DNA of 64,000 bases from Staphylococcus simulans (GCF_002994445.1 NZ_MRZJ01000006.1:62001-126000), one strand, 5' to 3'. Counted from the stretch's first letter, positions 9,014 through 19,190 are shown. Translations and numbers: made by a program. Notes: generated by a model from the letters alone, not told the origin.

Positions 9014-10606
9014 ATGAAACAAGCGACATATCACACATTCAAACTTATGAAGTTTTATTTGAAGCGCAATCGATGGAAAACGGCTTTTTGGCTGCTGGGT
9101 TTGATTGTTTTAACTTTGATTATTCCGCAATCATTTGCGAATTTATATCCGAATGAGAAGGAATTGATTCCTGTATTTGAAATGTTTAAAAGCCCTGCGA
9201 TGGAAGCGATGTTAGGCCAAGCGCATTTGAGCCAAGTCAATCTTGCGACCATGTTCGGTTATGAAATGCAGCTGTTTACATTAATTTTAGTCGGCATAAT
9301 GAATATCTTATTTGTGTCGAAAGATACGAGAGGCGACGAAGAGGACGGGCGTTTAGAACTATTAAGTGCTTTGCCGATTGGACGCCATGCAGTGATTTTA
9401 AGTACAGTATTCCAACAAGTCTTGATTAATGCTGTATTAGGCTGTGTCATCGCAATAGGACTGATGTTTACTGGTATTGATCATTTTACAGCTGAAGGTG
9501 CTTGGCTTTACGGCTTATCTTTAACTGCATCCGGTTTTATGCTGGGCATGATGACATTAGTTATCGCTCAGCTGGCTTCAACGTATAGCCAAACGATGGG
9601 GATCAGTATGGGCTTATTATTAATCATGTATTTGCTTCGTGCTGTTGGAGATGTATCTCTGTCTTGGTTATCTGATGTTGTGCCGCTTGGATGGATTTTG
9701 CAAACTGCTGTCTACAGCGAGAACAATTGGTGGCCGGTTTATGCATTGTTGGGATTGGCCGCAGCGTTATGTGTATTAGCATTTGTCTTGAATAGTCAGC
9801 GTGATGCCCAAGCAGGCTTGCTGCCTGAACGTAAAGGACATGCACATGCATCATCATTATTGAAGTCACCTTTAGGGCTTCAACTGCGCTTGCAGCGTAC
9901 AGGGTTGATTGTCTGGAGTATCGGTATGCTGGTCTTAGGATTGTCTTATGGCTCAGTCTTTGGCGACTTGGAAAGTTTCTTTAAGACAAATCCGATGCTG
10001 CAGCGTATGCTGACAGGTAAAGGAGATAACTATGCCGAACAATTTGTGCCGATTTTAATGGCAATTATGGGGATGGTATCTACGATACCAGTCTTAATGG
10101 CCGTATTTAAAATCCGAAAAGCAATGCGCTTAAGCCATACAGAAATTGTATTGTCGCATGCAGTTTCACGCGTACACTATGTGATGAGTTTTATTTGGAT
10201 TGGGCTGTTCAATAGTATTGCGATGATCAGCTTTGCTGCGTTAGGTATGTACGTTGGTGCAGCATCCAGTATGAAGACACCGATTGCTTTCGATAAGATT
10301 ATGTATGCAGGCTGGGTCTTTATACCTGCTATCTTAATATTCTTAGGGTTAGCTGTGTTGGTTATCGGTTGGATTGAAAAGACAAGTTTATTAGTGTATT
10401 TGTATTTAGGTTATACCTTCTTCGTCATTTATCTTGGACAACTGCTCAATGTGAAACAGTGGATGAAAGATTTAACACCTTTTGGCCATGTGCCGCGTTT
10501 GCCGATTGCGGATATGGATTGGGCGGCAACGTTGATGATGCTGGTTATCGGATTGCTGCTGATTGTATTCGGAGTCATTGGATTCAAACGCAAAGATATT
10601 GGCTGA
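9014..10606 (+). CDS. ABC-2 type permease, polyketide-exporter-like
   Basis: This 530-residue protein has about 12 membrane helices in two similar halves. The motif DEEDGRLELLSALPIGRHAV after the first helices resembles large exporters of the tetronasin-resistance (COG3559) type, so an antibiotic or other amphiphile is a plausible substrate; that is inference. The ATG at 9014 is preceded by GAAGGTGAG, which also covers the stop codon of the ATPase gene, so the two are coupled. There is no separate membrane partner, consistent with a full-length fused permease. Confidence 0.88.
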   Translation: MKQATYHTFKLMKFYLKRNRWKTAFWLLGLIVLTLIIPQSFANLYPNEKELIPVFEMFKSPAMEAMLGQAHLSQVNLATMFGYEMQLFTLILVGIMNILFVSKDTRGDEEDGRLELLSALPIGRHAVILSTVFQQVLINAVLGCVIAIGLMFTGIDHFTAEGAWLYGLSLTASGFMLGMMTLVIAQLASTYSQTMGISMGLLLIMYLLRAVGDVSLSWLSDVVPLGWILQTAVYSENNWWPVYALLGLAAALCVLAFVLNSQRDAQAGLLPERKGHAHASSLLKSPLGLQLRLQRTGLIVWSIGMLVLGLSYGSVFGDLESFFKTNPMLQRMLTGKGDNYAEQFVPILMAIMGMVSTIPVLMAVFKIRKAMRLSHTEIVLSHAVSRVHYVMSFIWIGLFNSIAMISFAALGMYVGAASSMKTPIAFDKIMYAGWVFIPAILIFLGLAVLVIGWIEKTSLLVYLYLGYTFFVIYLGQLLNVKQWMKDLTPFGHVPRLPIADMDWAATLMMLVIGLLLIVFGVIGFKRKDIG

Positions 10607-10715
10607 TTATCTAAGTTATAGTCAATCCAAATCTATCTGATTCTATTAAAGGATATATCTTTTTAGTGAGAAATATGTTAGATTAAGAGGGCTATTACTG
10701 ATCATGGAGGAGAAA

Positions 10716-11066
10716 ATGGAACAAACATTACCTAATTGCCCGAGCTGCGGTTCGGAATATACGTATTTAGATGGTGCGTTATTTGTATGTCCGATGTGCG
10801 GACATGAATGGACACAAGATTCAGTGGAAGAAGCAGAGGAAGCTTTGAAAGTCCGAGATGCCAACGGACAAGAATTGCAAGATGGAGACACGGTCACAGT
10901 CATTAAAGACTTGAAAGTAAAAGGCGCTTCAAATGTAATCAAACAAGGAACTAAAGTAAAAGGTATCCGCTTAGTGGATCCTGATGATGGGCTTGATATC
11001 GATTGTAAAATTCCAGGATTCGGCCAAATCGGTTTGAAATCCATTTACGTGAAGAAAATTAAATAA
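10716..11066 (+). CDS. PhnA/YjdM-family zinc-ribbon protein
   Basis: A 116-residue protein with an N-terminal zinc ribbon formed by CPSCG (about residue 8) and CPMCG (about 26). It is followed by the PhnA domain with GDTVTVIKDLKVKG and a basic KIK end. The family name PhnA/YjdM comes from phosphonate loci, but a direct role in phosphonate use is doubtful and the function is unknown. The ATG at 10716 is preferred over 10704 because GGAGGAG lies between them. It is monocistronic. Confidence 0.9.
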   Translation: MEQTLPNCPSCGSEYTYLDGALFVCPMCGHEWTQDSVEEAEEALKVRDANGQELQDGDTVTVIKDLKVKGASNVIKQGTKVKGIRLVDPDDGLDIDCKIPGFGQIGLKSIYVKKIK

Positions 11067-11073
11067 CAGTATT

Positions 11074-11125
11074 AAAAAAAGGCAACCTTTTATTCATTTT
11101 ATATGAACAAGAGGTTGTCCTTTTT
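11074..11125. terminator. Bidirectional terminator between convergent genes
   Basis: Arms AAAAAGGCAACCT and AGGTTGTCCTTTTT flank an AT-rich loop. It lies between the PhnA-like gene and the convergent small membrane gene, with A and T runs on both outer sides. Confidence 0.7.
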
Positions 11126-11127
11126 GT

Positions 11128-11379
11128 TTACATTGTTTCAAGTTTTTGACGTTTTAAAATCGTGCTGACAATATCGCTGGCTATACTGATTATTAATAAT
11201 GCAATGAGCCATGATATTTGAGCCGTACTATTCAAGTGGAAACCAGCACTAAAACCGTCGGCATGCGAATGGAAATAAAAATTGAATGCAATCAGTGCAA
11301 TCATAGCGATAAAACTGACAATCGTTATGATATCCGCAATACGTTTGGCAACAGGGTGTCGAATCGCATAATGTTGCAT
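11128..11379 (-). CDS. Small membrane protein, unknown
   Basis: An 83-residue protein with two hydrophobic helices (IITIVSFIAMIALIAF and ISWLIALLIISIASDIV) and a basic C-terminus (LKRQKLE). The minus-strand ATG has AGGTG seven bases upstream, and the frame ends right at the terminator, which supports a real gene. I do not recognise the family. It is probably in the cytoplasmic membrane. Confidence 0.7.
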   Translation of the reverse strand: MQHYAIRHPVAKRIADIITIVSFIAMIALIAFNFYFHSHADGFSAGFHLNSTAQISWLIALLIISIASDIVSTILKRQKLETM

Positions 11380-11563
11380 TGTGATGCACCTCCGATTGAT
11401 ACAAAATTTAAATTTTGTCTTATTTGTAATATAACATGAATACTAAAAGATGAAAACGAGACATTAACTTCTTATTACATGAATAATAATACTTCAAACT
11501 ATATAATAGAAGTGTATACATGAAATTAAAGAAAGTATCTTTACATTAAAGGGGTTGTGTAAG

Positions 11564-12529
11564 ATGAAGAAATTAATTCAAGATAAAACGACAATACTTT
11601 CAGATATGCTGGAAGGTTTCGCATTATCAAACGCAGACAATGAAGTGATTTCAGAAACAGTAGTAGTACGTAAAGATAAAAAACAAAAAGGTGTGGCTTT
11701 GGTATCAGGCGGCGGCAGCGGTCATGAACCGGCACATGCAGGCTATGTCGCAGAGGGTATGCTTGATGCGGCAGTATGCGGAGAAATCTTTACTTCTCCG
11801 ACACCAGATAAAATCTTAGATGCGATTAAAGCAGTAGATAACGGCGATGGTGTCTTGCTGATTATTAAAAACTATGCTGGAGATGTCATGAACTTTGAAA
11901 TGGCACAAGAAATGGCTGAAATGGAAGACATTAAAGTCAATAAAGTGATTGTACGCGATGATATCGCTGTAGAAGATCATGATATGCGCCGCGGTGTCGC
12001 AGGTACTGTCTTTGTGCACAAATATGCAGGCTATTTAGCTGAGCAAGGGGAAGATTTAGATACCATTGTTAAGAAAACAGAACAGCTGCTTTCAGACATG
12101 CGCACAATCGGTATGGCTTTAACACCGCCGATGGTACCTTCTACAGGCAAATACGGCTTTGATTTAGAAGAAGGGGATATGGAAATCGGTATCGGTATTC
12201 ATGGCGAACGCGGATTAAAAAGAGAAGCGGTACAACCGATTACAACAATTGTGACGGAATTAGTGCAAGCTCTCCAACAAGAAATCCAATCATCTGAAGT
12301 GATTGTGATGGTAAATGGTATGGGCGGTACACCGTTATCTGAATTAAATGTTACTGCGAAATATGTGAATGAAGTGCTTGCGGATCATGATATTGCGGTC
12401 AAAGATTGGTTTGTCGGAGACTATATGACTTCATTAGATATGCAAGGCTTCTCATTAACGCTGCTTGAAAGTAATGATGAGCGCTTAGCCGCATTACAAG
12501 CACCGACAAAAAGCCGCTATTTCGGATAA
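11564..12529 (+). CDS. dhaK: Dihydroxyacetone kinase subunit DhaK
   Basis: This 321-residue protein binds dihydroxyacetone covalently in the PEP-dependent Dha kinase. VSGGGSGHEPAHAGYV near residue 50 and the substrate-binding His in IGIGIHGERGLKRE (about 212) are both present. The ATG at 11564 follows AAAGGGG by nine bases; a TTG at 11555 is too close to it. It begins a three-gene operon with dhaL and dhaM, which feeds dihydroxyacetone into glycolysis as its phosphate. Confidence 0.95.
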   Translation: MKKLIQDKTTILSDMLEGFALSNADNEVISETVVVRKDKKQKGVALVSGGGSGHEPAHAGYVAEGMLDAAVCGEIFTSPTPDKILDAIKAVDNGDGVLLIIKNYAGDVMNFEMAQEMAEMEDIKVNKVIVRDDIAVEDHDMRRGVAGTVFVHKYAGYLAEQGEDLDTIVKKTEQLLSDMRTIGMALTPPMVPSTGKYGFDLEEGDMEIGIGIHGERGLKREAVQPITTIVTELVQALQQEIQSSEVIVMVNGMGGTPLSELNVTAKYVNEVLADHDIAVKDWFVGDYMTSLDMQGFSLTLLESNDERLAALQAPTKSRYFG

Positions 12530-12547
12530 ACACAAGGAGGATTTTTT

Positions 12548-13126
12548 ATGAATGCAGAAACGCTGAAACAGCGCTTAATACAATTAAAAGAAACATTCCA
12601 AGAAAGAGAAGATTCACTGACTGAGCTAGACCGAGCTATCGGCGACGGCGACCATGGTGTCAATATGGTCAGAGGATTTAATGCGCTGCCTGATGCTTTG
12701 GAAGACAAAACAACGGTTCAAGATATACTTAAAACAACAGGTATGACATTAATGTCTAAGATCGGAGGGGCATCTGGTCCTTTATACGGCTTTAGTTTCG
12801 TTAAAATGGCTCAAGTTGCACAAGATGAAATTACTGAAGACAATTTACCGGAATTATTAAAAGCATTTTCTGAAGCAGTACATCAAAGAGGTAAAGTCGA
12901 GTTAGATGAGAAGACCATGTACGATGTCATCGAAAGAGCGAGACAAGCTGTTGAAGCAGGCGAAAAAGTCGATATTGCTTACTTGCAGACATTAGCAGAC
13001 AACACATTAGATTTGGTCGCAAAAAAAGGACGCGCAGCCTACTTCAAAGAAGCATCAAGAGGCTATACGGATCCAGGTGCACAAAGCAGTGTATATATTT
13101 TAAATGCATTGATAGGAGATGAATAA
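12548..13126 (+). CDS. dhaL: Dihydroxyacetone kinase subunit DhaL
   Basis: This 192-residue ADP-binding subunit transfers phosphate from DhaM to the DhaK-bound substrate. The conserved metal-binding motif AIGDGDHGVNM lies near residue 30. MSKIGGASGPLYG and the closing DPGAQSS segment are family signatures. It begins 18 bases after dhaK with an AAGGAGG ribosome site and is separated from dhaM by only four bases. Confidence 0.95.
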   Translation: MNAETLKQRLIQLKETFQEREDSLTELDRAIGDGDHGVNMVRGFNALPDALEDKTTVQDILKTTGMTLMSKIGGASGPLYGFSFVKMAQVAQDEITEDNLPELLKAFSEAVHQRGKVELDEKTMYDVIERARQAVEAGEKVDIAYLQTLADNTLDLVAKKGRAAYFKEASRGYTDPGAQSSVYILNALIGDE

Positions 13127-13130
13127 GTAA

Positions 13131-13493
13131 ATGACAACGCTTATTGTAGTCAGTCATAGCGAAGAAATCGCAAACGGCATCAAAAAGTTAATCGGTCAAA
13201 TGGCTGATGGTGTACAAGTTATTCCAGTAGGCGGAAGCGATGGGACTATCGGAACATCCTTCGAACCCATACAACAAGCAATAGAAGGTTTAAAAGACGA
13301 CGCAATTTGTTTCTTTGATTTAGGCTCAGCCGAAATGAATTTAGATATGGCCATCGAAATGTATGAAGGCGCATATCGTGTAGAAAAAGTAGAAGCACCT
13401 ATCGTTGAAGGCAGTTTCCTAGCCAGTGTCAACATCTCAACAGGCCTAGCATTTGAAGAAGTCATCGAAGCAGTAGAAAATGAATATTGTTAA
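13131..13493 (+). CDS. dhaM: DhaM phosphotransfer protein, EIIA-like
   Basis: This 120-residue protein is the single-domain form of DhaM, related to mannose-type PTS EIIA. The phosphorylatable His is in VVSHSEEIA (about residue 9), and the IPVGGSDGTIGTS motif follows. It receives phosphate from HPr and passes it to the DhaL-bound ADP. There is no fused HPr or EI domain as in E. coli. It is the last gene of dhaKLM and is followed by a terminator. Confidence 0.93.
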   Translation: MTTLIVVSHSEEIANGIKKLIGQMADGVQVIPVGGSDGTIGTSFEPIQQAIEGLKDDAICFFDLGSAEMNLDMAIEMYEGAYRVEKVEAPIVEGSFLASVNISTGLAFEEVIEAVENEYC

Positions 13494-13499
13494 ACGCAA

Positions 13500-13540
13500 G
13501 CGGCGCATTTGTGGAGAACAGGTGCGTCGTTATTTTTTGT
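13500..13540 (+). terminator. dhaKLM terminator
   Basis: A long hairpin (GCGGCGCATTTG / CAGGTGCGTCGT with GU pairs) is followed by a run of T residues. Confidence 0.75.
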
Positions 13541-13765
13541 TGTTTGAGGTAGAGTTTCATACTTCAATATTGTAAAGAGAAACCCTCCAATTTCCTCGAT
13601 TAAAAACTTTAAAGTGTCTCTGAAATTAGGTATAATTTTTAAGTAGTATATCAATTTTAAAGAGCGGTGTATAATCTTTTAAAAAATATACATATAACTT
13701 TGATTTTTTATACATAGGTAAACTTTGAAAATTGAAAGCTGAATAAAAAATTGGAGTGGTATTAA

Positions 13766-14482
13766 ATGATTTATGCAGGAATATTAGCTGGTGGAATCGG
13801 TTCAAGAATGGGGAATGTTCCTTTGCCGAAACAGTTTTTAGATTTAGATGGAAAGCCAATTATTATTCATACGGTAGAAAAGTTTTTACTTGTAAATGAT
13901 TTTGATGAAATTATTATCGCTACACCAACAAAGTGGGTCTCTCATATCAAGGATATTTTGAACAAATACGGCTTGAATCATGAAAAAATCCAAGTCGTCA
14001 GCGGTGGTTCAGATCGTAATGAAACTATCATGAATATTATCAATTATATTGAAGAAACAAAAGGAGTAGACCAAGAGGATGTTATTGTCACTCATGATGC
14101 TGTCAGACCATTTTTAACTTATAGAATTATTAAAGAAAATATCGACTATGCTCTAAAATATGGAGCAGTTGATACAGTAATTCCTGCTACAGATACGATA
14201 GTAACTTCAAAAGATAATAATTCGATAGAGTCAATACCGGTAAGAAGCGAAATGTATCAAGGACAAACACCTCAATCATTTAATATTGAACTATTGCGTT
14301 CAAGCTATAATGCTTTGTCGCCTGAGCGTAAACAAGTACTTACTGATGCTTGCAAAATATTAGTTGAATCGGATAAGCAAGTAAAACTTGTCAAAGGAGA
14401 ATTATACAATATTAAAATCACTACCCCATATGATCTTAAAGTTGCAAACTCAATAATCAAAGGGGGAATCAACGGTGATTAA
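13766..14482 (+). CDS. tarI: Ribitol-5-phosphate cytidylyltransferase TarI
   Basis: A 238-residue nucleotidyltransferase of the IspD/TarI family that makes CDP-ribitol for wall teichoic acid. The N-terminal CTP-binding signature is [18 protein letters not shown], followed by VTHDAVRPF and [11 protein letters not shown]. The similar enzyme IspD is ruled out by the adjoining tarJ and tarL. The gene overlaps tarJ by eight bases. Its base composition, like that of tarJ to tarS, is visibly more AT-rich than the dha genes. Confidence 0.93.
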   Translation: MIYAGILAGGIGSRMGNVPLPKQFLDLDGKPIIIHTVEKFLLVNDFDEIIIATPTKWVSHIKDILNKYGLNHEKIQVVSGGSDRNETIMNIINYIEETKGVDQEDVIVTHDAVRPFLTYRIIKENIDYALKYGAVDTVIPATDTIVTSKDNNSIESIPVRSEMYQGQTPQSFNIELLRSSYNALSPERKQVLTDACKILVESDKQVKLVKGELYNIKITTPYDLKVANSIIKGGINGD

Positions 14483-15500
14483 TCAAGTTTATCAGTTAGT
14501 ATCTCCCAGACAAATTGAAGTATCTTATAATAATGAAAGTATTATAAGCGACAAAGTCGTAATTAGACCATTATATCTGAGTATTTGTGCAGCTGACCAA
14601 CGTTATTATACCGGTACACGAGATGAAAAAGTAATGTCTAAAAAATTACCAATGGCACTTACTCATGAGGGTGTCGGAGAAGTAGTGTTTGATCATAGCG
14701 GCAAGTTTGAAAAAGGCTCGTATGTAGTTATGGTACCTAATACACCTTCGGAAAAAGATGATGTTATTTCGGAAAATTATTTACCTAGCAGCAAGTTTCG
14801 ATCTAGCGGATTTGATGGTTTTATGCAAGATTATATTTTTATGGATCATGACAGAGTCGTAGCTTTAGATAGAAATATGGACCTAAGTGTATTATCTTAT
14901 ACTGAACTGGTAACTGTAAGCTTACATTCAATCCATCGATTCCAAAAGAAATCTATTAGTAATAGAGATAGTTTTGGAATTTGGGGTGATGGTAATCTTG
15001 GATATATCACTGCAGCTTTATTACGAAAATTGTATCCTGAATCAAAAATATATGTGTTCGGTAAAACTTCGTTTAAACTAAGTCATTTTTCATTTGCGGA
15101 TGAAACATTTTATATAAATGAAATACCAGAAGGTCTTACTTTTGATCATGCTTTTGAATGTGTTGGAGGAAGAGGCAGTGAAAAAGCAATCAATCAGATT
15201 ATTGATTTAATTTCTCCAGAAGGTAGTATAGCCTTATTAGGAGTAAGTGAATATGGTGTAGAAGTGAATACAAGAAAAGTATTAGAGAAGGGCATTACTC
15301 TAATTGGGAGCAGCCGAAGCGGTGCAAAAGATTTTGAGGATGTTGTGAATTTATATAGAAAATATCCCGATTTAATAGATAAACTCTCACTGTTGAAAGG
15401 TAATGAAATAGAAGTCAAAACAATTAATGATGCGATTAAAGCATTTGAATTAGATCTGTCAACTTCATGGGGAAAAACAGTAATGAAATGGATTATGTAA
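14475..15500 (+). CDS. tarJ: Ribulose-5-phosphate reductase TarJ
   Basis: A 341-residue zinc-type alcohol dehydrogenase relative that reduces ribulose 5-phosphate to ribitol 5-phosphate for TarI. A Cys ligand in [11 protein letters not shown] (about 37), the THEGVGEV motif, and the nucleotide-binding turn [11 protein letters not shown] (about 172) are visible. The GTG start at 14475 lies inside the end of tarI and is served by AAGGGGGAATC, so the two are coupled. It is the second step-partner of the CDP-ribitol route. Confidence 0.93.
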   Translation: MINQVYQLVSPRQIEVSYNNESIISDKVVIRPLYLSICAADQRYYTGTRDEKVMSKKLPMALTHEGVGEVVFDHSGKFEKGSYVVMVPNTPSEKDDVISENYLPSSKFRSSGFDGFMQDYIFMDHDRVVALDRNMDLSVLSYTELVTVSLHSIHRFQKKSISNRDSFGIWGDGNLGYITAALLRKLYPESKIYVFGKTSFKLSHFSFADETFYINEIPEGLTFDHAFECVGGRGSEKAINQIIDLISPEGSIALLGVSEYGVEVNTRKVLEKGITLIGSSRSGAKDFEDVVNLYRKYPDLIDKLSLLKGNEIEVKTINDAIKAFELDLSTSWGKTVMKWIM

Positions 15501-15739
15501 AATGCAGTTATAAAATATTAAACGCATATTAAAAAGGTCTGTCTTTTATTTTCGGAATATTTCGATAAATATCGAAGTGATTATTAGAAATAAGCAAAGA
15601 TTTTTAATTGAATGAAATAACCTTAAAAATTTTAGGTATAAAGGCGAGTCATTAAAAGATTTGTTACAAACATTGAATCTGAAAGGGGTCGTACAGTTAA
15701 TAAAACTAAAGTAAATACTACTTGGAGGAGAAAATAAAA
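15501..15739. other. Gap between tarJ and tarL
   Basis: Contains a perfect palindrome TTCGATAAATATCGAA (15561-15576), of unknown role. In the second half a plus-strand frame without a start codon reads KGESLKDLLQTLNLKG and ends shortly before the tarL ribosome site; this may be a gene relic or chance. A strong ribosome site GGAGGAG (15724-15730) precedes tarL. Confidence 0.4.
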
Positions 15740-17422
15740 TTGAATAATACATCTATTGTGATAGAACAACTCAGCTGGGAAAGAGTTCAATTTTTTGTAG
15801 AAGGTCGTATAGAAAACGGAAAATTTAATCATCCTAAATTCGTTTTGAGAAATTTAACTGAAACTAAAGTATTAGAAGCAAATGAAGTTACTTTGCATGG
15901 GAATCAATTTAAATGCCGATTCAATATTGCAATCCTAGACGATGGTAATTATCTGCCGGAAGACCAATATTTACTGGTGATGTATCAAGAACATGAGGTT
16001 GTAGCTAAAATATCCCCAAAATATTTAGAGATTAATAACTATCAACTTTCAAAGGAAGAATGGAAAGAATATGAGGCGTTAAGCACTAAAAATGATAAGT
16101 ACAATTACATGCTTTCATTTTATAAAAAAATATTTCATAAAGGCGGCAGCTCTAACAATATTTATTACGAAATTAAACCAGCCATTTCTAGAGAAGTGAA
16201 TGAATTTGTATTTAATGTTGAATTCAAGCACTCTAATACTAAACTCACAGGGATTAAGAAATTAGTAAATAATATAAGACTGGCCTATCGTAAAATATCA
16301 TTTAACGTTCGTAACACCTCATTCAAAGCAATTTTCAAGTTAGGTAAATGTTTGCATATACGAAAAGGCAACCAAGTGCTTTTTACATCTGATTCAAGAT
16401 CGAATATGTCAGGTAACTTTAAATTTATTTATGATGAAATGCTTCGACAAAACCTAGACAAGAAATATAAAATCCATCAGATTTTCAAACGACATATTAC
16501 TGATAGAAGAAATATAATCGATAAATTCAAATTCCCATTTTTGCTAGGAAAAGCAGACTATATCTTGATTGATGACTACCATCCATTAATTTACACTGTA
16601 GATTTTAAAAAGACACAAGAACTCATACAGGTTTGGCATGCGGTAGGTGCTTTTAAAACTGTAGGATTCAGCAGAACTGGTAAACAAGGTGGCCCATTTT
16701 TCGATTCAGTAGCACATCGAAATTATACAAAGGCGATTGTATCGTCAGATCATGATATCCCATTTTATGGTGAAGCCTTTGGTATTAAAGAGGAATATAT
16801 ATTACCAACTGGTATTCCTCGAACAGATATATTTTTCGATGATGATTATAAAAATAAAGTGATTAACAAAATGCAAAATGAATTACCTATAAAGAATAAA
16901 ACAGTAATCCTTTTTGCGCCAACATTCAGAGGAAATGGACACCATACGGCACACTATCCTTTCTTTAAAATTGATTTTGAAAGATTAGCTAACTATTGTG
17001 AAGAAAACAATTCAGTTGTGCTATTTAAAATGCATCCATTCGTTAAAAACAAACTAAATATTCCTAAAGCATATCAAAAGTATCTCATTGATATTTCATA
17101 CATCAGGGAAGTCAATGATGTGCTGTTTATTACTGATATTTTAATCAGTGACTATTCTTCCTTAATTTACGAGTATGCGACATTTAAAAAGCCAATGCTT
17201 TTTTATGCATTTGATTTAGAAGATTATATTGCAACACGTGACTTTTATGAACCATATGAATCTTTTGTGCCAGGTAAAATTGTTAAAACATTTGATGACT
17301 TATTAAGTGCTTTAGAAAACAATGACTTTGAACAAGAAAAAGTAGAACCATTTTTGAATAAGCATTTTAAATATACTGATGGACAATCAAGTAAGAGGGT
17401 TGTTGAAAGAATATTTAAGTAA
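15740..17422 (+). CDS. tarL: Ribitolphosphotransferase TarL
   Basis: A 560-residue poly(ribitol phosphate) polymerase of the CDP-glycerol glycerophosphotransferase family, acting on the inner face of the membrane. It matches S. aureus TarL along its whole length, including ERVQFFVEG at the start, LFTSDSRSNMSGNF, VWHAVGAFKTVGFSRTGK and ILISDYSSLIYEYA. The catalytic-region patterns APTFRGNGHHTAHYP and KMHPFVKN are intact. The TTG at 15740, nine bases after GGAGGAG, was chosen over TTG 15722, which overlaps that site. Confidence 0.94.
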   Translation: MNNTSIVIEQLSWERVQFFVEGRIENGKFNHPKFVLRNLTETKVLEANEVTLHGNQFKCRFNIAILDDGNYLPEDQYLLVMYQEHEVVAKISPKYLEINNYQLSKEEWKEYEALSTKNDKYNYMLSFYKKIFHKGGSSNNIYYEIKPAISREVNEFVFNVEFKHSNTKLTGIKKLVNNIRLAYRKISFNVRNTSFKAIFKLGKCLHIRKGNQVLFTSDSRSNMSGNFKFIYDEMLRQNLDKKYKIHQIFKRHITDRRNIIDKFKFPFLLGKADYILIDDYHPLIYTVDFKKTQELIQVWHAVGAFKTVGFSRTGKQGGPFFDSVAHRNYTKAIVSSDHDIPFYGEAFGIKEEYILPTGIPRTDIFFDDDYKNKVINKMQNELPIKNKTVILFAPTFRGNGHHTAHYPFFKIDFERLANYCEENNSVVLFKMHPFVKNKLNIPKAYQKYLIDISYIREVNDVLFITDILISDYSSLIYEYATFKKPMLFYAFDLEDYIATRDFYEPYESFVPGKIVKTFDDLLSALENNDFEQEKVEPFLNKHFKYTDGQSSKRVVERIFK

Positions 17423-17447
17423 AACATAAGGGAGGTAGTGAGAAAAT

Positions 17448-19175
17448 ATGAAGTTTACAATTGCAGTACCAAGCTATAATTCAGAAAAGTATATTGGAGA
17501 GCTATTAGAATCGTTGGTTAAACAAACTTATAATCATAAAGATTTTGAAGTGATTTTAGTAGATGACTGTTCAACTGATAATACACTTAAAATTGCAAGC
17601 TCTTATAAATCTAAACTCAATATGAATATTCAAAAGTTAGATGAAAATTCAGGAGGACCGGGTAAGCCGAGAAATGAAGCTATTAAATTAGCAACAGGAG
17701 AATATATATTTTTCCTGGACTCAGATGATTATATTTCACCAAACACTTTAGAAAATGTAGAAGCATTTATAAATGAATATCCAGCAGATACAATACTGGT
17801 TAAAATGAAAGGGGTCAATGGGCGCGGTGTTCCGCAATCGATGTTCAAGGAAACAAGCGGCAAACAAGACCTTGTCGGTACACGCATTATTTATACGTTA
17901 AGTCCAACAAAATTTTTCAAAACAGATATGCTTAAAAATAATGATATTTATTTCCCAGAAAATATAAAAAGTGCTGAAGATCAATTATTTACCATGAAAG
18001 CGTATTTAAAATCTGAAAATATTTCAGTGTTAGCTGACCAACCTTATTATTACGCTACAAAAAGAGAAGGAGAACATATGAGTTCTGCTTATGTACATCC
18101 TGAAGACTTTTACTATGTAATGTCTATGATTGTCAAAGAAATTTTAGATTCTAATAGAGAAGATAAACTTGATATTTTAAAAATATTTATTGAAAGACAT
18201 TTTGAATTTTCAAGAACCAAAAACTTCTCTCTTAAAATTAATGATGATCAAATTAAAGATTGGATGAATGCATTTGGGAAGTTTGCAGATTTAATACCTG
18301 AAGAAATTTACGATAAAGTTGCACCTTCATTAGTACCATTAATTACGTATGCTAAGAAAAGAAATTTTAAAATATACAAAACTATTGAAAAGTCATATGT
18401 AGATTGTAAATTTAAAGATCTAAAAATAGAAGAAGGTAAAATCTTTGTTCAATTTATTAATGATGGCGAATATTATGAAGTAACTGACTTGCATAAACCA
18501 ATTATTAAAATGATAGGGTTTGTAATAGAAAAGAATAGGGCTATTATCGATATTGATCTTGAAAAAGTACTCTTTAATCCTAATAATGCAGTGTCAAAAG
18601 TTTGCATGAAATTAGTATCTAGGAATAAGAAAGGATTAATGTATTTTCCAGCAAAACTAAACAATGGTAAAGTATTTAGATTTGAAATTAACATAGATGA
18701 TTTTGTCTTTTTTGGAAAGAAAGAGAAAATATGGGATTTCTTCTTTGAAATAAGTAGTCAGGGTTTTAGTATCGAAAAAAGAATCGGTAATAAAAGAAAT
18801 AAGTATATTTATGAAAAGGAAACAAGTACTATAGGGCTATGTAGTAATAAGTATTACAGAGTAACACCATATTTTACTAAGGATTTCGATAATATTTCCT
18901 TCTATATAACAGAGTTAGATATGAAAAAAGAGTTTAATATGAAATATAAAAACTCTAAGAAAATTGAAATATCATCAAACAATTTTAATTATATATTAGA
19001 TGAAGGACCTGTAGTATTAAGTGTGAAAGATGAAAAAGTTTGCGGTATTTTACAAGCAAATTATGAGGGAAGTACACCGAAAAGCTATGATTTATTATTG
19101 TTAGGAAAAATCAAGCGAAGATGGTTGCGTCAAGGAATAAATTTAAAGGGAAGTTATAAGAATTTAATAATGTAA
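17448..19175 (+). CDS. tarS: Poly(ribitol phosphate) beta-GlcNAc transferase TarS
   Basis: A 575-residue glycosyltransferase family 2 protein that attaches beta-N-acetylglucosamine to ribitol teichoic acid. The catalytic domain (about 1-320) shows VPSYNSEKYI, VDDCSTDNT, FLDSDDYI and KSAEDQLF. The C-terminal part (about 350-575) corresponds to the tandem immunoglobulin-like trimerization domains of S. aureus TarS and has diverged more. The ribosome site is GGGAGGTAG, and the gene lies 25 bases after tarL in the same operon. The codons are AT-rich. Confidence 0.92.
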   Translation: MKFTIAVPSYNSEKYIGELLESLVKQTYNHKDFEVILVDDCSTDNTLKIASSYKSKLNMNIQKLDENSGGPGKPRNEAIKLATGEYIFFLDSDDYISPNTLENVEAFINEYPADTILVKMKGVNGRGVPQSMFKETSGKQDLVGTRIIYTLSPTKFFKTDMLKNNDIYFPENIKSAEDQLFTMKAYLKSENISVLADQPYYYATKREGEHMSSAYVHPEDFYYVMSMIVKEILDSNREDKLDILKIFIERHFEFSRTKNFSLKINDDQIKDWMNAFGKFADLIPEEIYDKVAPSLVPLITYAKKRNFKIYKTIEKSYVDCKFKDLKIEEGKIFVQFINDGEYYEVTDLHKPIIKMIGFVIEKNRAIIDIDLEKVLFNPNNAVSKVCMKLVSRNKKGLMYFPAKLNNGKVFRFEINIDDFVFFGKKEKIWDFFFEISSQGFSIEKRIGNKRNKYIYEKETSTIGLCSNKYYRVTPYFTKDFDNISFYITELDMKKEFNMKYKNSKKIEISSNNFNYILDEGPVVLSVKDEKVCGILQANYEGSTPKSYDLLLLGKIKRRWLRQGINLKGSYKNLIM

Positions 19176-19190
19176 GTGATTACTATATTT

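Noticed and set aside
13766..14482. IspD (methylerythritol pathway) for the cytidylyltransferase
   Set aside because: Same family, but the next genes are tarJ and tarL, and staphylococci use the mevalonate route (general knowledge).
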